Below, piece by piece: positions 42,492 through 51,844 of a stretch of 64,000 nucleotides of DNA; positions within the stretch are counted from its first letter, which is position 1; every line of letters begins with the position of its first letter. The notes under the pieces are model-generated. The model was not told the DNA's origin and ran no database searches. It was given only the letters and a program-made list of their open reading frames with translations. The stretch is from the NCBI RefSeq assembly GCF_028649395.1, contig NZ_JAQSUW010000017.1, forward strand, positions 256,116 through 320,115, read 5' to 3'. The DNA comes from Pseudomonas sp. Gutcm_11s. GTDB lineage: Bacteria; Pseudomonadota; Gammaproteobacteria; Pseudomonadales; Pseudomonadaceae. Both the position numbers and the translations under genes were made by a program.

Positions 42492-43130
42492 ATGAGCATC
42501 CGCCTGGGCGACATCGCCCCCGACTTCGAGCAGGACTCCAGCGAGGGTCGCATCCGTTTCCACGACTGGCTGGGTAATGGCTGGGGCGTGCTGTTCTCCC
42601 ACCCCGCCGACTTCACCCCGGTGTGCACCACCGAACTGGGCTTCACCGCCAAGCTGAAGGATGACTTCGCCCAGCGCGGCGTCAAGGTCATCGCCCTCTC
42701 GGTGGACCCGGTGGATTCGCACCTGCGCTGGATCGACGACATCAACGAGACCCAGAACACCCGGGTCAACTTCCCGATCATCGCCGACGCCGACCGCAAG
42801 GTCTCCGGCCTGTACGACCTGATCCACCCGAACGCCAACGACACCCTGACCGTGCGTTCGCTGTTCATCATCGACCCGAACAAGAAGGTGCGCCTGATCA
42901 TCACCTACCCGGCCAGCACCGGACGCAACTTCAACGAGATCCTGCGCGTGATCGACTCGCTGCAGCTGACCGACAACCACAAGGTCGCCACCCCGGCCAA
43001 CTGGCAGGACGGTGATGAAGTGGTGATCGTGCCGTCGCTGAAGGACGAGGCGGAGATCGCCCAGCGCTTCCCCAAAGGCTATCGCGCGGTGAAACCCTAC
43101 CTGCGCCTGACGCCGCAGCCGAACCGCTAA
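42492..43130 (+). CDS. lsfA: 1-Cys peroxiredoxin
   Basis: 212 residues of the Prx6 type. The peroxidatic Cys45 lies in HPADFTPVCTTE, and no resolving Cys is evident. The C-terminal IDSLQLTDNHKVATPANWQDGDEVVIVPSL is typical of the subfamily. LsfA is induced by sulfate limitation in Pseudomonas and reduces peroxides, perhaps those formed by flavin monooxygenases such as SsuD. AAGGAGC precedes the ATG. It lies 9 bp upstream of ssuE and heads the sulfonate operon. Confidence 0.95.
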   Translation: MSIRLGDIAPDFEQDSSEGRIRFHDWLGNGWGVLFSHPADFTPVCTTELGFTAKLKDDFAQRGVKVIALSVDPVDSHLRWIDDINETQNTRVNFPIIADADRKVSGLYDLIHPNANDTLTVRSLFIIDPNKKVRLIITYPASTGRNFNEILRVIDSLQLTDNHKVATPANWQDGDEVVIVPSLKDEAEIAQRFPKGYRAVKPYLRLTPQPNR

Positions 43131-43139
43131 GGGGCGCTC

Positions 43140-43733
43140 ATGCACGTTGTCCTGTTGTCCGGCAGCCCATCGGCGCGCTCACGCACCGAACTGCTGCTGG
43201 AGTACGTCAGCCAGCGCCTGCAGGCCCATGGCCTGGAAGTCAGCCTGCTACGGGTCCGTGACTTCCCGGCCGAGGCCCTGCTGCATGCGGACTTCGCCAG
43301 CCCGTCCGTGCAGCAGCTGCAGGCGGCGGTGGCCAGCGCCGATGGTCTGGTGGTCGCCACCCCGGTGTACAAGGCGTCCTTCACCGGCGCGCTGAAAGTG
43401 TTGCTCGACCTGCTGCCGGAGCGCGCCCTGGCGCACAAGGCGGTACTGCCCATCGCCAGTGGCGGCAGCCCCGCCCATTTGCTGGCCGTGGATTACGCGC
43501 TGAAGCCGGTACTGGCGGCGCTGAAAGCCCAGGAGATGCTCCCCGGCGTGTTCGCCGTGGACAAGCAGATCGCCTATCCGGAAGGGGACCACCCCGCCCG
43601 CATCGACGATGAACTGCGCGAGCGTCTCGACGAATCGGTAGAGCAGCTGGTCGCCGCCCTCGCGCGCCGGCCGAAGCCGATCGACCCGAACCTGTTGAAC
43701 GACCGGCTGGTGAACGCCCGCTGGAGTATCTGA
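43140..43733 (+). CDS. ssuE: NAD(P)H-dependent FMN reductase
   Basis: 197 residues of flavodoxin-like fold. The opening VVLLSGSPSARSRTELLLEYV binds FMN phosphate; ASADGLVVATPVYKASFTGALKVLLDLLPERAL is the flavin-ring region. It supplies reduced FMN to the monooxygenase SsuD. The related MsuE is similar; location in the ssu operon favours SsuE. It follows lsfA by 9 bp. Confidence 0.93.
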   Translation: MHVVLLSGSPSARSRTELLLEYVSQRLQAHGLEVSLLRVRDFPAEALLHADFASPSVQQLQAAVASADGLVVATPVYKASFTGALKVLLDLLPERALAHKAVLPIASGGSPAHLLAVDYALKPVLAALKAQEMLPGVFAVDKQIAYPEGDHPARIDDELRERLDESVEQLVAALARRPKPIDPNLLNDRLVNARWSI

Positions 43734-43819
43734 ACCGACACACAGCAACACCCCGCCTTACTCGCCCGCCAACGGGCAAGCAGGTTGCCAACCAAGAAAC
43801 CACAGCAAAGGAGAGCGCC

Positions 43820-44782
43820 ATGCGCACCATTACTTTGCGTCGGAGCCTGGTCGCCCTGTTTGCCGCGGCCATCTCCTTCGGCGCCATCACTCAAGCTCAG
43901 GCCGAAACCCTGCGTATCGGTTATCAGAAGTACGGCACCCTGGTGCTGCTCAAGGCCAAGGGCACGCTGGAGAAGCGCCTGGCCGAGCAGGGCGTCGAGG
44001 TGAAGTGGACCGAGTTCCCGGGCGGCCCGCAGCTGCTCGAAGGCCTCAACGTCGGCTCGGTGGACTTCGGTGTCACCGGCGAGACCCCGCCGGTATTCGC
44101 CCAGGCCGCCGGTGCCGACCTGCTCTACGTCGCCCACGAGCCGCCAGCGCCGACCGGCGAAGCGATCCTGGTGCCGAAGGATTCCTCGATCAAGAACGTC
44201 GCCGAACTCAAGGGCAAGAAGGTCGCCCTGAACAAGGGCTCCAACGTGCACTACCTGCTGGTGCGCGCCCTGGAAGACGCGGGCCTGAAGTACAGCGACA
44301 TCCAGCCCGTGTACCTGCCTCCAGCCGATGCCCGCGCCGCCTTCGAGCGCGGCAGCGTCGACGCCTGGGTGATCTGGGACCCCTTCCAGTCGGCCGCCGA
44401 GCACCAGCTGCAGGCGCGCAGCCTGCGTGACGGCAGCGGTCTGGTCGACAACCACCAGTTCTACCTGGCCACCCGTCCCTACGCCGAGAAGAACCCGCAG
44501 GTGATCGGCGTGCTGGTCGAGGAAATCCGCGGCGTTGGCGAGTGGGTCAAGGGCAACCTCGACGAAGCCACCAGCCAGGTCGCCCCGCTGATCGGCCTGT
44601 CGCCGGAAATCACCCGCCAGGCCGTCGAGCGCCAGGGCTACGGCGCGCAGTTCATCACCCCGGACGTGATCACCGCGCAGCAGAAGATCGCCGACACCTT
44701 CACCGACCTCAAGCTGATCCCCAAGAAGCTCAGCATCAAGGACGTGATCTGGAATCCGCCGGCCAAGGTCGCGCAGCAGTAA
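43820..44782 (+). CDS. ssuA: Aliphatic sulfonate-binding periplasmic protein
   Basis: 320 residues with a signal peptide (MRTITLRRSLVALFAAAISFGAITQAQA). Family motifs are LRIGYQKYGTLVLLKAKGTLEKRL, GSVDFGVTGETPPVFAQAAGADLLYVAHEP and FERGSVDAWVIWDPFQSAAEHQL. It delivers alkanesulfonates to SsuCB. AAAGGAGAG precedes the ATG. A strong hairpin follows its stop. Confidence 0.95.
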   Translation: MRTITLRRSLVALFAAAISFGAITQAQAETLRIGYQKYGTLVLLKAKGTLEKRLAEQGVEVKWTEFPGGPQLLEGLNVGSVDFGVTGETPPVFAQAAGADLLYVAHEPPAPTGEAILVPKDSSIKNVAELKGKKVALNKGSNVHYLLVRALEDAGLKYSDIQPVYLPPADARAAFERGSVDAWVIWDPFQSAAEHQLQARSLRDGSGLVDNHQFYLATRPYAEKNPQVIGVLVEEIRGVGEWVKGNLDEATSQVAPLIGLSPEITRQAVERQGYGAQFITPDVITAQQKIADTFTDLKLIPKKLSIKDVIWNPPAKVAQQ

Positions 44783-44788
44783 GCCCCG

Positions 44789-44812
44789 CGCCGTGGCCCT
44801 CGGGCCACGGCG
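44789..44812 (+). other. Perfect hairpin between ssuA and ssuD
   Basis: An 11-bp perfect stem (CGCCGTGGCCC/GGGCCACGGCG, 2-nt centre) lies six bases after the ssuA stop and has no T-run. It probably protects the ssuA part of the message and gives it more copies than downstream genes. Confidence 0.65.
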
Positions 44813-44841
44813 ACACCGAATTTATCTAAGGAGACGACTCC

Positions 44842-45990
44842 ATGAGCCTCAATATCTTCTGGTTCCTGCCCACCCACGGCGACGGCAAGTACCTCGGCAC
44901 CAGCGAAGGCGCGCGCGCCGTCGACCATGGCTACCTGACCCAGGTGGCTCAGGCCGCCGACCGCCTCGGCTTCGGCGGCGTGCTGATCCCCACCGGGCGT
45001 TCCTGCGAGGACTCCTGGCTGGTGGCCGCCTCGCTGATCCCGGCGACGCAGAACCTGAAGTTCCTCGTCGCGCTGCGCCCGGGGATCATTTCGCCCACCG
45101 TGGCCGCGCGCCAGGCGGCGACCCTGGACCGCCTGTCCAACGGCCGCGCGCTGTTCAACCTGGTCACCGGTGGTGATCCGGACGAGCTGGCCGGAGACGG
45201 CCTGCACCTGTCCCACGAGGAGCGTTACGAGGCTTCCGTCGAATTCACCCGCATCTGGCGTCGCGTACTGGAGGGCGAGACCGTCGACTACGACGGCAAG
45301 CACCTGCAGGTGAAGGGCGCCAAGCTGCTCTACCCGCCGATCCAGCAGCCGCGCCCGCCGCTGTACTTTGGTGGCTCCTCCGACGCCGCCCAGGACCTGG
45401 CTGCCGAGCAGGTCGAGCTGTACCTGACCTGGGGCGAGCCGCCATCTGCGGTGGTCGAGAAAATCGCCGCCGTGCGCGAGAAGGCCGCTGCCCAGGGCCG
45501 CGAAGTGCGCTTCGGCATCCGCCTGCACGTGATCGTGCGTGAGACCAACGAGGAAGCCTGGGCCGCTGCCGATCGCCTGATCAGCCACCTGGACCAGGAC
45601 ACCATCGACCGCGCCCAGGCCTCCCTGGCGCGCTTCGACTCGGTCGGCCAGCAGCGCATGGCCGCCCTGCACGGCGGCAAGAAAGACAACCTGGAAGTGT
45701 CGCCCAACCTCTGGGCCGGCGTCGGCCTGGTGCGTGGCGGTGCCGGCACCGCACTGGTCGGCGACGGCCCGACCGTGGCCGCGCGGGTGCAGGAGTACGC
45801 CGACCTCGGCATCGACACCTTCATCTTCTCCGGCTACCCGCACCTGGAAGAGTCGTACCGCGTCGCCGAGCTGTTGTTCCCGCACCTGGACATCGCCCAG
45901 CCGGAACGTCCGGCGAGCCGCGGCTACGTCAGCCCGTTCGGCGAGATGATCTCCAGCGACATTCTGCCCAAGGCCGCCTCGGCGAGCTGA
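44842..45990 (+). CDS. ssuD: FMNH2-dependent alkanesulfonate monooxygenase
   Basis: 382 residues of the bacterial luciferase family. It cleaves alkanesulfonates to aldehyde and sulfite using O2 and reduced FMN from SsuE. The opening NIFWFLPTHGDGKYLG and the region DRLGFGGVLIPTGRSCEDSWLVAASLIPATQNLKFLVALRPG are diagnostic. AAGGAGAC precedes the ATG. A hairpin lies between it and ssuC. Confidence 0.96.
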   Translation: MSLNIFWFLPTHGDGKYLGTSEGARAVDHGYLTQVAQAADRLGFGGVLIPTGRSCEDSWLVAASLIPATQNLKFLVALRPGIISPTVAARQAATLDRLSNGRALFNLVTGGDPDELAGDGLHLSHEERYEASVEFTRIWRRVLEGETVDYDGKHLQVKGAKLLYPPIQQPRPPLYFGGSSDAAQDLAAEQVELYLTWGEPPSAVVEKIAAVREKAAAQGREVRFGIRLHVIVRETNEEAWAAADRLISHLDQDTIDRAQASLARFDSVGQQRMAALHGGKKDNLEVSPNLWAGVGLVRGGAGTALVGDGPTVAARVQEYADLGIDTFIFSGYPHLEESYRVAELLFPHLDIAQPERPASRGYVSPFGEMISSDILPKAASAS

Positions 45991-45998
45991 GACGACAA

Positions 45999-46018
45999 CG
46001 GGGCGGCCCACCGCCCCG
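45999..46018 (+). other. Hairpin between ssuD and ssuC
   Basis: An 8-bp stem (CGGGGCGG/CCGCCCCG, loop CCCA) with no T-run lies between ssuD and ssuC. Confidence 0.55.
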
Positions 46019-46049
46019 GTTCCCGCACTACCAGAGAAGGAGCGTTGCC

Positions 46050-46844
46050 ATGTCGACGCACAAGCTACACAACATCGGCCACCGTCTGGCGCCCTGGGCG
46101 CTGCCGGTCGCACTGCTGGCCCTGTGGCAGGGCGCTGTGGTCTTTGGCCTGCTGTCCACGCGCATCCTGCCGGCACCCAGTGCGGTGATCGGGGCGGGCT
46201 GGACGTTGCTGTCCAGCGGCGAGATCTGGACTCACCTGGCCATCAGCGGCCAGCGCGCGGCCATCGGCTTCGCCATCGGTGGCGGCATCGGCCTGCTGCT
46301 CGGCTTCATCACCGGCCTGTCCAACTGGGGCGAGCGCTTCCTCGACAGCTCGGTGCAGATGATTCGCAACGTGCCGCACCTGGCGCTGATCCCGCTGGTG
46401 ATCCTGTGGTTCGGCATCGACGAGGCGGCGAAGATCTTCCTGGTCGCCCTCGGCACCCTGTTCCCCATTTACCTCAACACCTACCACGGCATCCGCAACG
46501 TCGACCCGGCGTTGGTGGAAATGGCGCGCAGCTACGGCCTGAAGGGCTTTGCCCTGTTCTGGCAGGTGATCCTGCCCGGTGCCCTGCCGTCGATTCTGGT
46601 TGGCGTGCGCTTCGCTCTCGGCTTCATGTGGCTCACGTTGATCGTCGCCGAGACCATCTCCGCCAGCAGCGGCATCGGCTACCTGGCGATGAATGCCCGC
46701 GAGTTCCTGCAGACCGACGTGGTGGTGCTGGCCATCCTGCTTTACGCGGTGCTCGGCAAGCTGGCCGACGTCGCTGCTCGCCTGCTCGAGCGTGCCTGGC
46801 TGCGCTGGCACCCGGCCTACCAGGACAAGGGAGGTGCGCAATGA
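46050..46844 (+). CDS. ssuC: Sulfonate ABC transporter permease
   Basis: 264 residues with about six membrane segments. The EAA-type loop is LVEMARSYGLKGFALFWQVILPGALPSILVGVRFALGFMWLTLIVAE, and MIRNVPHLALIPLVILWFGIDEAAKIFLVALGTLFPIYLNTYHGIRN is a SsuC landmark. AGAAGGAG precedes the ATG. Its stop overlaps the ssuB start (ATGA). Confidence 0.95.
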   Translation: MSTHKLHNIGHRLAPWALPVALLALWQGAVVFGLLSTRILPAPSAVIGAGWTLLSSGEIWTHLAISGQRAAIGFAIGGGIGLLLGFITGLSNWGERFLDSSVQMIRNVPHLALIPLVILWFGIDEAAKIFLVALGTLFPIYLNTYHGIRNVDPALVEMARSYGLKGFALFWQVILPGALPSILVGVRFALGFMWLTLIVAETISASSGIGYLAMNAREFLQTDVVVLAILLYAVLGKLADVAARLLERAWLRWHPAYQDKGGAQ

Positions 46845-47641
46845 CTGCCCTGCACAGCATTCGCCAGGGTATCCCGCTGGCCATCGAGGGCATCCGCAAG
46901 GCCTTCGGCGAGCGCGAGGTGCTCAAGGGCATCGACCTGCACATTCCGGCCGGGCAGTTCGTCGCCGTGGTCGGCCGCAGTGGCTGCGGCAAGAGCACCC
47001 TGCTGCGCCTGCTGGCCGGTCTGGGCGCGCCCACCGGTGGCCAGCTGCTGGCCGGCAACGGCCTGCTGGCTGCCGCCCGCGAAGACACCCGGCTGATGTT
47101 CCAGGACTCGCGCCTGCTGCCGTGGAAGCGCGTGATCGACAACGTCGGCCTCGGCCTGTCAGGTGACTGGCGGCCCCGGGCGCGCGAGGCGCTGGCTGCC
47201 GTCGGCCTGGCTGACCGTGCCAACGAGTGGCCGGCCGCCCTCTCCGGCGGGCAGAAGCAGCGTGTGGCCCTGGCCCGTGCGCTGATCCACCAGCCGCGCC
47301 TGCTGCTGCTCGACGAGCCGCTCGGCGCCCTGGACGCGCTGACCCGCATCGAGATGCAGCAACTGATCGAAGGCCTGTGGCAGCAACACGGCTTCACCGT
47401 GCTGCTGGTGACCCACGACGTGGCTGAGGCCGTGGCCATCGCCGACCGGGTGATCCTGATCGAGGACGGCGAGATCGGCCTCGACCTGGCCGTCGACCTG
47501 CCGCGTCCGCGTCACCGCGGCTCGGCGCGCCTGGCCGCGCTGGAGGCCGAAGTGCTCGACCGCGTGCTGGCGCTGCCGGCCACGCCTCCGCAACCCGAAC
47601 CCGTTTCGCCATTGCCCACGCAACTGCGCTGGGCCCTGTAA
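46841..47641 (+). CDS. ssuB: Sulfonate ABC transporter ATP-binding protein
   Basis: 266 residues. The Walker A motif is GRSGCGKSTLLR, the Q-loop LMFQDSRLLPW, the signature LSGGQKQRVALARAL, the Walker B LLLLDEPLGALD and the switch His in LLVTHDVAEA. The N-terminus extends about 13 residues before the ABC core. It overlaps ssuC by 4 bp with GGGAGG upstream, suggesting translational coupling. Confidence 0.95.
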   Translation: MTALHSIRQGIPLAIEGIRKAFGEREVLKGIDLHIPAGQFVAVVGRSGCGKSTLLRLLAGLGAPTGGQLLAGNGLLAAAREDTRLMFQDSRLLPWKRVIDNVGLGLSGDWRPRAREALAAVGLADRANEWPAALSGGQKQRVALARALIHQPRLLLLDEPLGALDALTRIEMQQLIEGLWQQHGFTVLLVTHDVAEAVAIADRVILIEDGEIGLDLAVDLPRPRHRGSARLAALEAEVLDRVLALPATPPQPEPVSPLPTQLRWAL

Positions 47642-47697
47642 GCAAGCCCCCGGCCCGGACTGTATCCGGGCAACCCAAACCGCAAAGGAGCTAGACC

Positions 47698-47913
47698 ATG
47701 ACCATTAAAGCCATCAACGTCCGCAACCAGTTCAAGGGCAACATCAAGGAAATCGTGATCGGCGACGTGCTGTCGGAAATCGACGTGCAGACCGCAGCCG
47801 GCATCGTCACCTCGGTGATCACCACCCGCTCCGTGCGCGAGCTGGACCTGCAGGTGGGCAGCGAAGTGATTGCCTTCGTCAAATCCACCGAAGTGTCGAT
47901 CGCCAAGCTTTGA
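47698..47913 (+). CDS. ssuF: Molbindin-like (TOBE) protein
   Basis: 71 residues forming a single TOBE/molybdopterin-binding domain (AINVRNQFKGNIKEIVIGDVLSEIDVQTAAGIVTSVITTRSVRELDLQVGSEVIAFVKSTEVSIAKL). In Pseudomonas putida, SsuF is needed for growth on sulfonates and sulfate esters. AAGGAGC precedes the ATG. It is the last gene of the lsfA-ssuEADCBF operon. Confidence 0.93.
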   Translation: MTIKAINVRNQFKGNIKEIVIGDVLSEIDVQTAAGIVTSVITTRSVRELDLQVGSEVIAFVKSTEVSIAKL

Positions 47914-48023
47914 GATGGGCTTGCTGCCCGTCGTGAACCGCGTCGCAACGAGGTAGCGGCCACCGCCTCGGCCGTTACTCTCGTTACCCGCCACACCCCG
48001 CGCTCTACCCGGGGTAGTCAGAT

Positions 48024-50294
48024 TCAGGCATTGGCCTGCGCCGCCAGCAACTGCTCGGCCGGCTGCGGGCGGCCGAACCAGTAGCCCTGGCCCAGGACGC
48101 AGCCGATCTCGCGCAGATAGGCGGCCTGTTCCTCGGTCTCGATCCCTTCTGCCAGCACGCGCAGGCCCAGGCTCTGGCCGAGGGTGATCACCGCGCGGGC
48201 GATGGCCGCGTCCTCGCGGTCATGCGGCAGGCCGCGCACGAAGCTTTGGTCGAGCTTGAGCTTGTGCACCGGCAGGCTCTTCAGGCGCGCCAGCGAGGAA
48301 TAACCGGTACCGAAGTCGTCGATCGCCAGGCGCACGCCCAGCTTGTGCAGCTGGGTGAGCAGCTCACTGGCGCGCTCGGGGTTGTCCATCACTGCGCTCT
48401 CGGTCACTTCCAGCTCCAGGCGTGCCGGCTCCAGTCCGGTCTCGCGCAGCACCCGTTCGACGCGCAGGTCCAGCTCGCCGCGGCCGAACAGGCGGCTGGA
48501 GACGTTCACTGCGATGAACTCCAGGCTCATGCCAGCCGCCTGCCAGCGGCACATCTGTGCGCAGGCCTGCTCCAGCACCCAGGCGTCGATGGCGCCGATC
48601 AGGCCGCTGTCCTCGGCCACCGGGATGAACTCGCCCGGCGGCACCAGGCCGCGCTCGGGATGCTGCCAGCGCACCAGGGCCTCGGCGCCGATCATGCGCT
48701 GGTCGTCGAGGCGGTGGATTGGCTGGTAGTGCACGCGCAGCTGGCCTTCTTCCAGGGCCAGGCGCAGCTGGCTCTCCAGGCGTACGCGGATCAGCGCGTG
48801 CTGGGTCATGTCCTGGCTGTAGAAGCTGAAGGTCTGGCGGCCGCTGTTCTTGGCGCGGAACAGCGCCGAGTCGGCGTTGCGCATCAGCTGCTCGACGCTG
48901 TCGCCGTCGTCGGGGTACAGGCTGATGCCGATGCTGGCGCCGACGAACAGCGGCTGGTCATCGAGCAGGAACGGCTGGCTGAGGCTGTCCAGGGTCTGCA
49001 GGGCCAGTTGCGAGGCCTGCTCGGCCTCGGCGCAGTCATCGCAGAGCACGCCGTACTCGTCGCCACCCAGGCGGGCCAGGGTCATGTCGGGGCCGAAGGC
49101 CGCGCCGAGGCGCTCGCCGATCATCTTCAGCAGCAGGTCGCCGGTGTTGTGGCCGAGGCTCTCGTTGACGATCTTGAAGTGGTCAAGATCGAGCAGCAGT
49201 AGGGCGCCGCGGCGGCCTTCGCGCTTGGCGCGCTGTAGCGCCTGCTCGATGCGCTCGCCGAACAACAGGCGGTTGGGCAGCCCGGTCAGCGGGTCGTGGT
49301 GGGCGAGGAAGTCCAGCTCGTGCTGCGAATGCTTGATCGCGCTGACGTCGGAGAACACCGCCACGTAGTGGCTGAGGTGACCGTTCTCGTCGTGGATGCT
49401 GCGGATGCACTGCCACATGGGGAACACTTCGCCGTTCTTGCGCCGGTTCCAGATCTCGCCGCTCCAGGTGCCGCGGGTGCTCAGGGCGTGCCACAGGCTC
49501 TGGTAGAAGGCAGGGTCGTGGCGCCCGGACTTGAACATGCTCGGCGACTTGCCCAGCACGTCCTTGCTCTCGTAGCCGGTGATGCGGGTGAAGGCCGGGT
49601 TGACGTGGCTGATGTGCAGGTCGCGGTCGGTCACCAGCACGCCTTCCAGGGTGCTGTCGAACACGGCGGCGGCCTGGCGCAGGCTGTCTTCGTCGGCGCG
49701 GCGCTGGGTGATGTCGCTGGAGGTGCCGATGAAGCGGTGCGGCTGGCCCTGGTCGTCCAGCAGCAGGCGCCCGCGGGAGTACAACCAGCGGTAGTTACCG
49801 TCGCGGTGGCGGATGCGGAAGATGCTCTCGTAGTAGGGCGTGCGGTCTTCGATCAGCGCGCGCAGGCGCTCCTCGGCGAGATGGCGGTCCTCCGGGTGCA
49901 GGCGGCCGAGCCAGGCGTCGCGATCCGCGCCGAACTCCTCGGGGCGGTAGCCGAGCAGCTCGCAGTAGCGCGCCGAGTAGAAGACGCGGGTGCTCTTCAT
50001 GTCCCAGTCCCACATGCCCTCGTCGGCGGAGTCGAGGGCCAGGCTCAGGCGCTCCTCGCTGCTGCGCAGTGCCTCGCGCGCCAGCTCCTGCTGGCTGCGG
50101 TGCTGGGCCAGGGCGGCATACAGGACCAGGCCGGTGATCAGGACGAAGGCGAAACCCTTGAAGGTCTGGTAGTGGGCCAGGGCCTCGCGGTCGAGACCCA
50201 GCCACAGCAGCAGGGCGTCGCTGCAGAGAATCCACAGGGCGGCGACGATCAGGTAGAGGAGCGAGAGCTGCAGCGGGCTGCGCTGGAGTTTCAT
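48024..50294 (-). CDS. Membrane PAS-GGDEF-EAL c-di-GMP protein (PipA-like)
   Basis: 756 residues. Two N-terminal membrane helices (about 9-32 and 46-63) are followed by two PAS domains (SLALDSADEGMWDWDMKSTRVFYSARYCELLGY; VFDSTLEGVLVTDRDLHISHVNPAFTRITGY), a GGDEF domain and an EAL domain. The cyclase motif is GGDEY (ARLGGDEYGVL); the phosphodiesterase motif EALVRWQHP is intact, as are NVSSRLF and DDFGTGYSSL. Phosphodiesterase activity is likely. In P. aeruginosa the gene next to desA is PA0285 (PipA), and the neighbour here is also desA. A GTG start thirteen codons earlier is possible. Confidence 0.9.
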   Translation of the reverse strand: MKLQRSPLQLSLLYLIVAALWILCSDALLLWLGLDREALAHYQTFKGFAFVLITGLVLYAALAQHRSQQELAREALRSSEERLSLALDSADEGMWDWDMKSTRVFYSARYCELLGYRPEEFGADRDAWLGRLHPEDRHLAEERLRALIEDRTPYYESIFRIRHRDGNYRWLYSRGRLLLDDQGQPHRFIGTSSDITQRRADEDSLRQAAAVFDSTLEGVLVTDRDLHISHVNPAFTRITGYESKDVLGKSPSMFKSGRHDPAFYQSLWHALSTRGTWSGEIWNRRKNGEVFPMWQCIRSIHDENGHLSHYVAVFSDVSAIKHSQHELDFLAHHDPLTGLPNRLLFGERIEQALQRAKREGRRGALLLLDLDHFKIVNESLGHNTGDLLLKMIGERLGAAFGPDMTLARLGGDEYGVLCDDCAEAEQASQLALQTLDSLSQPFLLDDQPLFVGASIGISLYPDDGDSVEQLMRNADSALFRAKNSGRQTFSFYSQDMTQHALIRVRLESQLRLALEEGQLRVHYQPIHRLDDQRMIGAEALVRWQHPERGLVPPGEFIPVAEDSGLIGAIDAWVLEQACAQMCRWQAAGMSLEFIAVNVSSRLFGRGELDLRVERVLRETGLEPARLELEVTESAVMDNPERASELLTQLHKLGVRLAIDDFGTGYSSLARLKSLPVHKLKLDQSFVRGLPHDREDAAIARAVITLGQSLGLRVLAEGIETEEQAAYLREIGCVLGQGYWFGRPQPAEQLLAAQANA

Positions 50295-50463
50295 CAGAAC
50301 TGGGTAGGCCTTGGCGGGTGTGAGCTGCCGCACATTATAGATAAGTCGCCATCCAGCGCATTCTCGTCTAACGCTGCACTGGCATTCTCCCCCCGCTTGG
50401 GGATAATGCCGGGGAGGCTGGGTTTACAGTCGTTCTCTCTATCCCCGCGAGGCTACACCCTTC

Positions 50464-51648
50464 ATGTGGTACAACGGTTTTCTCGATCTGTCGCCATGGC
50501 AACTGGTGGCGGTCACCCTCGTGCTGACCCACATCACCATCGTCAGCGTTACCGTCTATCTGCACCGCTATTCCGCGCACCGCTCGCTGGAACTGCACCC
50601 CGCGCTCAAGCATTTCTTCCGTTTCTGGCTGTGGATGACCACCGGCCAGAACACCCGCGAGTGGACTGCCATCCACCGCAAGCACCACGCCAAGTGCGAG
50701 ACCGCCGATGACCCGCACAGCCCGGTGATCAAGGGCTTGGGTACCGTGCTGCGCAAGGGCGCCGAGCTGTACCAGGAAGAGGCGAAGAACGAAGAGACCC
50801 TGCGCATCTACGGCAAGAACTGCCCGGAAGACTGGATCGAGCGTAACGTCTACTCACGCTTCCCTATGGGCGGCATCATCCTCATGGCGATCATCGACCT
50901 GGCCCTGTTCGGCGTGCTCGGCATGACCGTGTGGGCGATCCAGATGATGTGGATTCCGGTGTGGGCCGCAGGCGTGATCAACGGCCTGGGCCATGCCGTC
51001 GGCTACCGCAACTTCGAGTGCCGCGACGCCGCGACCAATCTGGTGCCCTGGGGCATCCTGATCGGCGGCGAGGAGCTGCACAACAACCACCACACCTACC
51101 CGAACAGCGCCAAGCTGTCGGTGAAGAAGTGGGAGTTCGACATGGGCTGGGCCTGGATCAAGCTGTTCAGCTGGCTGGGCATGGCCAAGGTGCAGCGCGT
51201 GGCGCCCATTGCCCACCGCGTCGAGGGCAAGCACAACCTGGACATGGACACCGCCATGGCCATCCTCAACAACCGTTTCCAGATCATGGCGCAGTACCGC
51301 AAGCTGGTGATCAAGCCGCTGGTGCAGCAGGAACTGGCCAAGGCCGACGAGTCGGTGCGCCACCTGTTCCGCCGCGCCAAGCGCCTGCTGTCGCGCGAGA
51401 CCAGTCTGCTCGACGAGCAGCACCATGCGCGCATCAGCGAGCTGCTGGCGCAGAGCCAGGCGCTCAAGGTGATCTACGAGAAGCGCATCGCCCTGCAGCA
51501 GATCTGGGTCAAGACCAGCAGCAACGGCCACGACATGCTCGAGGCGATCAAGCAGTGGGTGCACGAGGCCGAGGCCAGCGGCATCCAGTCGCTGCGTGAC
51601 TTCGCCGAGCAGCTGAAGACCTACTCGCTGCGCCCGACCGCGGCCTGA
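50464..51648 (+). CDS. desA: Delta-9 fatty acid desaturase
   Basis: 394 residues. The three histidine boxes of acyl-CoA-type desaturases are HRYSAHRS (near 36-43), HRKHHAK (near 72-78) and HNNHHTYPNSAK, with hydrophobic segments before the first box and around residues 135-175. In P. aeruginosa DesA inserts a delta-9 double bond into acyl chains of phospholipids, working with oxygen. It is divergent from the PAS-GGDEF-EAL gene. The C-terminal 120 residues are helical and basic, as in Pseudomonas DesA. Confidence 0.92.
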   Translation: MWYNGFLDLSPWQLVAVTLVLTHITIVSVTVYLHRYSAHRSLELHPALKHFFRFWLWMTTGQNTREWTAIHRKHHAKCETADDPHSPVIKGLGTVLRKGAELYQEEAKNEETLRIYGKNCPEDWIERNVYSRFPMGGIILMAIIDLALFGVLGMTVWAIQMMWIPVWAAGVINGLGHAVGYRNFECRDAATNLVPWGILIGGEELHNNHHTYPNSAKLSVKKWEFDMGWAWIKLFSWLGMAKVQRVAPIAHRVEGKHNLDMDTAMAILNNRFQIMAQYRKLVIKPLVQQELAKADESVRHLFRRAKRLLSRETSLLDEQHHARISELLAQSQALKVIYEKRIALQQIWVKTSSNGHDMLEAIKQWVHEAEASGIQSLRDFAEQLKTYSLRPTAA

Positions 51649-51663
51649 GTCGAGCCGCTGCCG

Positions 51664-51691
51664 AAAAGCCCGCCAACAGGCGGGCTTTTTT
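51664..51691 (+). terminator. Terminator of desA
   Basis: An 8-bp perfect stem (AGCCCGCC/GGCGGGCT, loop AACA) ends in six T residues, 16 bp after the desA stop. Confidence 0.92.
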
Positions 51692-51844
51692 GTGGTCGGA
51701 ATATTTGTTGGCGCCGGGTGCGGGGCCGGCAAGGCGGGCTACGCTGAATGTATCAAGATGTTGCGCGAAATGCCGATGGCCAGGGAACGGCGTTGCTTGG
51801 TCGATCACTAGCCGTACTTCTCTCAACGGATGACGAGGTCGAAC

